From the NCBI RefSeq assembly GCF_900520355.1, contig NZ_LS999521.1:620001-684000 (forward strand): DNA of 64,000 nucleotides, read 5' to 3'. Source of the DNA: Acinetobacter calcoaceticus. Lineage in GTDB: Bacteria > Pseudomonadota > Gammaproteobacteria > Pseudomonadales > Moraxellaceae. The stretch's first letter is position 1, and every line of letters begins with the position of its first letter. This document shows positions 59,463 to 64,000 of the stretch, piece by piece. The position numbers were made by a program, and so were the translations under genes. The notes beneath the pieces were generated by a model. The model saw only the letters and a list, made by a program, of their open reading frames with translations. It was not told where the DNA came from and made no database searches.

Positions 59463-62400
59463 TTATGACATGAATCGTTGAGTTTGACGCAGCATAAAGT
59501 TTTTCAAGTCATCTAGATAAGTGAAAATGACGGGTACAACCACAAGAGTCAACAGGGTAGAGGTAATCACGCCTCCAATCACAGCGTGAGCCATTGGTGC
59601 GCTTTGCTCACCGCCTTCGCCAAGACCTAAAGCTAAGGGAACCATCCCCATCACCATGGCGCTTGTCGTCATTAAGATGGGACGTAAACGGGTTTTGCCC
59701 GCTTGTAAAATTGCATCATAACGGCTTATACCCTGATCCATTGCTTTCTTAATAAAATCGATAAGCAAAATCGCATTTTTGGTAACCAGCCCCATCAACA
59801 TGATAATGCCAATAATTGAAAAAAGGTTCAGGGTACTTTTGAACAAGAAGAGGGCAAGAAAAACGCCAATGAGTGACAATGGTAAAGAGGTCATAATTGC
59901 CGCTGGATGAATAAAGCTATTAAACTGAGAGCCTAAAACAATATAGATAAATACAATTGATAGGGTAATTGCTGTTAATGCATATCCAGCAGATTCGGCC
60001 ATATCAGCATTGGCACCTTGAGTATCAAACGTATAGCCAGCAGGTAGCTTAAATGCCTTTTGCATTTTATCGATGTCTTGACCAATATCACCACTAGGTC
60101 GCCCAGATGTATTTGCCTCAATGAGTACTTCACGCTCAAGATCGCGTCGGTTAATTTGTGAAGCGCCGAGTTTTTCTTCGGTTGTTGCAACTGCGCTAAG
60201 TGGAACTAATATATTTTGCCCAGCTGCATTGGTTTTATTAGAGTTGAGATACAGGTTCTGCACATCTTGCGGAAGCATACGTTTACTTTCATTTAAACGA
60301 ACATTAACGTCATAAGTTTCACCATCGTGATCTTCCCAAGTCGTTACGTTATCGCCAGCAATTAATGGGCGAATCGCGTTCGCAATCTGAGAAACAGACA
60401 AACCCAAATCACTTGCCAGTACACGATTAATTTGAACCCCCAGTGTTGGTTTAGGTTCTTTCAGTGAACTTTCTAAATCTACGACACCTTTGATTTTTTC
60501 CATTTCAGCAATAAATCGATCTGAAATTTTTTGTAGCTCATTCAGATCTGTTCCTTTAATAGAAATCATGATTGGCTTTTGCCCACCAGAGACTGAATCT
60601 TGAGCCGCAGCAATGGAAGTTACTCGAATACCGGCAACTGTTTGCAAGCGTTCACGGAACTTATTATTGAGTGTATTAAGATCTGAGCTACGTTCTTGTT
60701 TTGGTTTTAAGGTAATACCTAAACCTGCATGGTTTTTACCGGAGTCTACTTCACTGTTTACAACACCATAAGTGGAAACAACATCGGGAAATTGTCTAAT
60801 AATCTGATCAACTTGATGTAGTTTAGCTTGGGTATATTCCAAGGAAGCATCTACAGGAGTTTCGAACTGAATGCGAATTTCACCTTTATCTGGGGTAGGT
60901 ACGAATTCAGTTCCAATGAGTTTAGAAAGTCCTAATGCAGCAAATAATGAAGCGATTGCAATAATCACCGTGATCAAACGGAAACGTAAAGCCAACTTTA
61001 AAAGTTTTTCATAAACATGGGTAAGTCGATCTAACACATTAGAAATATGGTTAAAAAAGCGTTGTAGCCAACTATCTTTTTTCTTGACCGGATCTTTCCA
61101 ATGGGCAGAAAGCATTGGATCGAGCGTAAAACTAATAAACATTGAAATTAAAACGGCTGTACTGACCGTTACGCCAAACTGATAAAAGAAACGCCCAATC
61201 AGCCCCCCCATGAAAGCAACAGGTAAAAAGACGGCCACAATCGTAAGGGTAGTTGCGAGTACAGCCAAACCAATTTCTTTTGTCCCTTCAAGGGCCGCTG
61301 TGACATGATCTTTGCCAAGTTCTGTATGTCTTACAATATTTTCCCGAACGACAATTGCATCATCAATTAATAGACCAATACTGAGTGATAGGGCTAACAG
61401 CGTCATCATGTTAATGCTAAACCCAAAAGCCCAGATAAAAGTTAGGGTTCCAAGAAGGGTAATGGGTAAAGTTAAACCTGTGATGACGGTAGAGCGGAAA
61501 GAGCCTAAAAATAATAAAACAATTAAAACTGCTAACGCGGCACCTTCAATAATGGTGCGGGTCACATCTTTAATTGAAGCACGAATGCCTTTAGAGCTAT
61601 CAGCTACGACTTTATAATTTAAACCCGCAGGCATCTGAGTTTTTAACTTCTCTAAAGTTTGATAAGTTTTGTCGACGACTTGAATTACATTGGCATCGGA
61701 ACTTTTTAAAATATCAATAGAGACAGCCGTTTTACCATTATAAAAAGCGCTTGATTGTAGTTCTGCTTGAGTGTCTTCAACAGTTGCCACTTGTTTTAAA
61801 AAAATCGGTGAACTATTTTTATTGGCAATCACCAAATCGCCAAATGCAAGCGGATGAATAACCTTTGATTGAATCTGTACAACCAGTTCAGAGTTCTTTT
61901 GTTGTAAGGTTCCAGCAGGAACTTCAATGTTTTCATTTTTTAGCGTATTGATGACCTGATCAATACCAATACCGTAACTTTGCAATTGCTCAGGAAGAAT
62001 TTTTATTCGTATTTGCCGTTTGGCATCCCCCAATAAATTCACATTACCGACACCTGAAACTGTTTTGAGTTGAGGCACGATACGTTTATCTACATACGAA
62101 CTTAATTGAGCCAAACTCATGCTACTAGATTCAAATACAACTGACATGATTGGGCTAGAGGACGGGTCGTAGCGTTGTACAATCGGTGTATCAATTTCAT
62201 CACGAAATTGAGCTGTAACGGGTGCAATTTTGTCACGAACATCTTGTGCTGCAAGAGCTGATGACGTATCGAGATTAAACTCTGCCACAATCATTGAAAA
62301 GCCTTCACTTGAACGTGAAGTGATTTGTTTAATCCCTGATATTGTATTGATCTGATCTTCGAGTTTTTTTGTAATATCTGATTCGACAGCTTCAGGTGAA

Positions 62401-62561
62401 GCACCAGCATATTGCGTAGTGACTACAACGAATGGGAAATCGATGTTCGGAAACTCTTCAACGGTCATCCGTTTCCAAGAGGCCAGCCCCAGTACCATTA
62501 AGCTGATCATCATCATAATAGTAAAAACGGGGTATTTCACACTGATTCGAGTAAACCACAT
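59463..62561 (-). CDS. RND-family efflux permease (AcrB/MexB-like)
   Basis: A 1032-residue inner-membrane proton-driven pump with 12 helices and two large periplasmic loops. Motifs: N-terminal MWFTRISVKYPVFTIMMM, porter-domain QDVRDKIAPVTAQF, and TM4 GLLIDDAIVVRENIVRHTELGKD, whose paired Asp carries protons. It should form a trimer with the adaptor encoded 15 bases upstream and an outer-membrane TolC-type channel encoded elsewhere. Substrates are likely drugs, detergents or other hydrophobic compounds, but cannot be deduced. I do not assign one of the named Ade systems: the sequence is distinct from AdeB. Confidence 0.93.
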   Translation of the reverse strand: MWFTRISVKYPVFTIMMMISLMVLGLASWKRMTVEEFPNIDFPFVVVTTQYAGASPEAVESDITKKLEDQINTISGIKQITSRSSEGFSMIVAEFNLDTSSALAAQDVRDKIAPVTAQFRDEIDTPIVQRYDPSSSPIMSVVFESSSMSLAQLSSYVDKRIVPQLKTVSGVGNVNLLGDAKRQIRIKILPEQLQSYGIGIDQVINTLKNENIEVPAGTLQQKNSELVVQIQSKVIHPLAFGDLVIANKNSSPIFLKQVATVEDTQAELQSSAFYNGKTAVSIDILKSSDANVIQVVDKTYQTLEKLKTQMPAGLNYKVVADSSKGIRASIKDVTRTIIEGAALAVLIVLLFLGSFRSTVITGLTLPITLLGTLTFIWAFGFSINMMTLLALSLSIGLLIDDAIVVRENIVRHTELGKDHVTAALEGTKEIGLAVLATTLTIVAVFLPVAFMGGLIGRFFYQFGVTVSTAVLISMFISFTLDPMLSAHWKDPVKKKDSWLQRFFNHISNVLDRLTHVYEKLLKLALRFRLITVIIAIASLFAALGLSKLIGTEFVPTPDKGEIRIQFETPVDASLEYTQAKLHQVDQIIRQFPDVVSTYGVVNSEVDSGKNHAGLGITLKPKQERSSDLNTLNNKFRERLQTVAGIRVTSIAAAQDSVSGGQKPIMISIKGTDLNELQKISDRFIAEMEKIKGVVDLESSLKEPKPTLGVQINRVLASDLGLSVSQIANAIRPLIAGDNVTTWEDHDGETYDVNVRLNESKRMLPQDVQNLYLNSNKTNAAGQNILVPLSAVATTEEKLGASQINRRDLEREVLIEANTSGRPSGDIGQDIDKMQKAFKLPAGYTFDTQGANADMAESAGYALTAITLSIVFIYIVLGSQFNSFIHPAAIMTSLPLSLIGVFLALFLFKSTLNLFSIIGIIMLMGLVTKNAILLIDFIKKAMDQGISRYDAILQAGKTRLRPILMTTSAMVMGMVPLALGLGEGGEQSAPMAHAVIGGVITSTLLTLVVVPVIFTYLDDLKNFMLRQTQRFMS

Positions 62562-62576
62562 ACGCTATTTGCTACC

Positions 62577-63695
62577 TTATTTATTTTTTTCGGTTGTAAC
62601 CGTCACTTTTTTATTAATGTCGGAATCTTCAAATTGGATACGGCTCACCAGATCTGTGTTTTGTAAACCATCAACTAAAGCAATATTGTCGTTATAGCGC
62701 TGTTCAATCACTCTAATTTTCACTTTTTGAATGGTGTGATTACGTATCACCCATACAAAAGGATCATGTTGCATATTTTGAATGCTGTCTAAAGGAATTG
62801 TTTGGCCGTGCTGAGTGTCACTACGAAGAATATTTCCATTAATGAAAGCTCCTATGCTTAACGAATCAATTTTTTCTTTAGGAACTGCAAAAAATTCAAT
62901 TTGTCGGCTGTTTTGATCTGCAACAGGTGAAATACGCGTAAGAGTCGCGTTTAATTGTTTAGAATTTCCCTGAATCTGATATTGAATGCTGCTACCCACT
63001 TTAAGAGCAGACTGTTGCTCAATTGGTAACTTGGCCTGTATTTCAAGTTGGTCTGGATTTACGATTTCAAACAGAGTCTGCCCAACTGATACAGTCTGAC
63101 CAGGTTCTACTTGTCGTTTAGTAATTACGCCTGAAATTGGACTGGTGATAATACCGTCTTGATCGGCCTTACGGGCAATATCAACATTAGCTTGTTGGGC
63201 TTTTACGCTTTCAAGTTGCCCTTTATAGTCAACCTGACTCTGTTCAAATTCGACACGAGCAATAAACCCTTGATTAAAAAGTCGTTGCTTTCGGTTCATT
63301 AAATTGCGTGCAAGTTCAGCTTGTGACTGAGCTGAGGCAAGGTTGGCGCGCGCTTGGGCTAATCGTGCAACATTGTCCTGATTATTCAATCTCACTAAAA
63401 CTTGGCCTTTTTGTACCTGCTGACCAACATTTGTAGTTACAGTGGTGGCAGTAGCACTTACTTGAGCCTGAATTGAACTTTGCTGAACCGCACGAATAGT
63501 ACCCGTAAATGCAGTTTGAGAGTCAAGTGCTCCCTCTTTAACAGCTATCAGGTCTTGAGGAATGAGTTCAATTTTTGCTGGAGCTGATGCTGTTGTTTTA
63601 TTTGTTTCTTGCTGATTACATGCAGCTAAAATCAAACATAAACTAATAATACTCAGTTTAAAAATAGTGGAAGGGGTGAGATGCATCTTGTGCAT
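62577..63695 (-). CDS. RND efflux periplasmic adaptor (membrane-fusion lipoprotein)
   Basis: A 372-residue adaptor. Lipoprotein signal with lipobox LILAAC (Cys26). Then a beta-barrel/lipoyl region (GQQVQKGQVLVRLNNQDN near 95), an alpha-hairpin (about 110-175, with QAELARNLMNRKQRLF), the second lipoyl half DGIITSPISGVITKRQVEPGQTVSVGQTLF, and membrane-proximal domains. It joins the RND permease to a TolC-like channel. 15 bases upstream of the permease, so clearly one operon. Confidence 0.92.
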   Translation of the reverse strand: MHKMHLTPSTIFKLSIISLCLILAACNQQETNKTTASAPAKIELIPQDLIAVKEGALDSQTAFTGTIRAVQQSSIQAQVSATATTVTTNVGQQVQKGQVLVRLNNQDNVARLAQARANLASAQSQAELARNLMNRKQRLFNQGFIARVEFEQSQVDYKGQLESVKAQQANVDIARKADQDGIITSPISGVITKRQVEPGQTVSVGQTLFEIVNPDQLEIQAKLPIEQQSALKVGSSIQYQIQGNSKQLNATLTRISPVADQNSRQIEFFAVPKEKIDSLSIGAFINGNILRSDTQHGQTIPLDSIQNMQHDPFVWVIRNHTIQKVKIRVIEQRYNDNIALVDGLQNTDLVSRIQFEDSDINKKVTVTTEKNK

Positions 63696-63754
63696 ACAGC
63701 ATCGTCCTATAATTCAAATTTTATTTTGCCCCTATTCTTGATAAACCTTTACAG

Positions 63755-64000
63755 TTATTCAAGCTTTTTTAAACGTTCGATAATATTTTCATACTCGCTG
63801 TTGGTACGGTTGTAGGTCTTGGTAAGTGTTTCAATTGTTTGTTTGACCCTGTAAATATTATTTAGATTGTTTTCAATCAATATCTTATGGTGCTCAGGAA
63901 TAACTTCTCTCTTTCTGAAATATTCCATTTCTTGACGCTTAAATAAAATTTTGTCTTGTTGTAATTGGTCGAGTTGTTCCTGTTGATAGTTAATTTGCTT
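63755..64000 (-). CDS. C-terminal end of a coiled-coil protein (partial)
   Basis: An open frame running in from the window edge codes 81 residues to a TAA at 63755-63757. It is rich in Gln, Lys, Glu, Leu and Asn (for example QQEQLDQLQQDKILFKRQE and YENIIERLKKLE), consistent with a coiled coil. I do not recognise a family. It lies upstream of the adaptor gene on the same strand, 59 bases away, but the rest of the gene is outside the window. Confidence 0.6.
   Translation of the reverse strand, partial: KQINYQQEQLDQLQQDKILFKRQEMEYFRKREVIPEHHKILIENNLNNIYRVKQTIETLTKTYNRTNSEYENIIERLKKLE

Noticed and set aside
1..64000. CRISPR arrays, prophage, insertion sequences, rRNA and tRNA genes
   Set aside because: No regular spaced direct repeats, no transposase or integrase frames, and no RNA-gene signatures were seen on either strand.

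Overview
This 64 kb window is chromosomal DNA from an Acinetobacter, most likely the A. calcoaceticus-baumannii complex. The evidence is low G+C with Acinetobacter-type codon use, an OmpA (29788-30846) nearly identical to the A. baumannii protein outside its surface loops, an 801-residue membrane PQQ glucose dehydrogenase, and an accD-folC-SPOR neighbourhood. The OmpA loop differences make a sister species possible. I see no prophage, insertion sequence, CRISPR array, rRNA or tRNA. Gene density is high and intergenic spaces are short.

Layout. 1-3.4 kb: end of accD, folC, a DedD-like SPOR protein with seven 39-bp tandem repeats, and an unknown protein behind a hairpin that can hide its ribosome-binding site. 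3.5-6 kb (minus): a lipoprotein phosphatase and a metallo-beta-lactamase-fold hydrolase in an overlapping pair, a degenerate tandem repeat, and a 1-Cys peroxiredoxin. 6.3-14.7 kb: secA, a small secreted protein, an MHS-type transporter, a haemolysin-III/PAQR membrane protein, a methyltransferase plus GNAT pair, a patatin and a small membrane protein. 14.8-20.7 kb: a beta-oxidation unit (FadB-like plus thiolase), a probable AraC-type regulator and a divergent alpha-methylacyl-CoA racemase-like gene. 20.8-24.7 kb: OprB-type porin and glucose dehydrogenase. 24.8-28.8 kb: sulfite reductase with a DUF934 partner, a VOC protein and an acetyl-CoA acetyltransferase. 28.9-31 kb: a lone pseudopilin and divergent ompA. 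31-36.5 kb (minus): rtcB with a small basic protein, a LysP-like permease, rsmC and a XanP-like permease. 36.7-45.8 kb: typA, mscL, a GGCT-like protein, a parvulin, mutM divergent from an AAG-type glycosylase, a TonB receptor with an Old Yellow Enzyme, and an AEC carrier. 45.9-49.1 kb: a Sel1 protein, dsbC, ygfZ and an SRPBCC protein. 49.2-56.1 kb (minus): a rearranged rut pyrimidine-degradation locus with all seven rut genes. 56.3-64 kb: three small genes, proS, an RND pump with its adaptor, and the end of a coiled-coil protein.

The most unusual region is the 266-bp lysP-rtcB gap (32339-32604). Read toward rtcB it holds a sigma70 promoter, two inverted repeats at the promoter and start site, a 9-codon mini-ORF with a perfect Shine-Dalgarno sequence whose start can be sealed by a helix of 12 pairs in 13, a 10-bp hairpin, an alternative 8-bp pairing, and a strong intrinsic terminator just before rtcB. 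This is the architecture of a translation-sensing attenuator in front of an RNA-repair ligase, unlike the sigma54/RtcR control known for E. coli rtcBA. The second regulatory system is at the rut locus: both transcription units (rutDE and rutABCFG plus a dehydrogenase) carry an identical 20-nt motif resembling the E. coli RutR operator, and each has a GG-N10-GC sigma54-type promoter.
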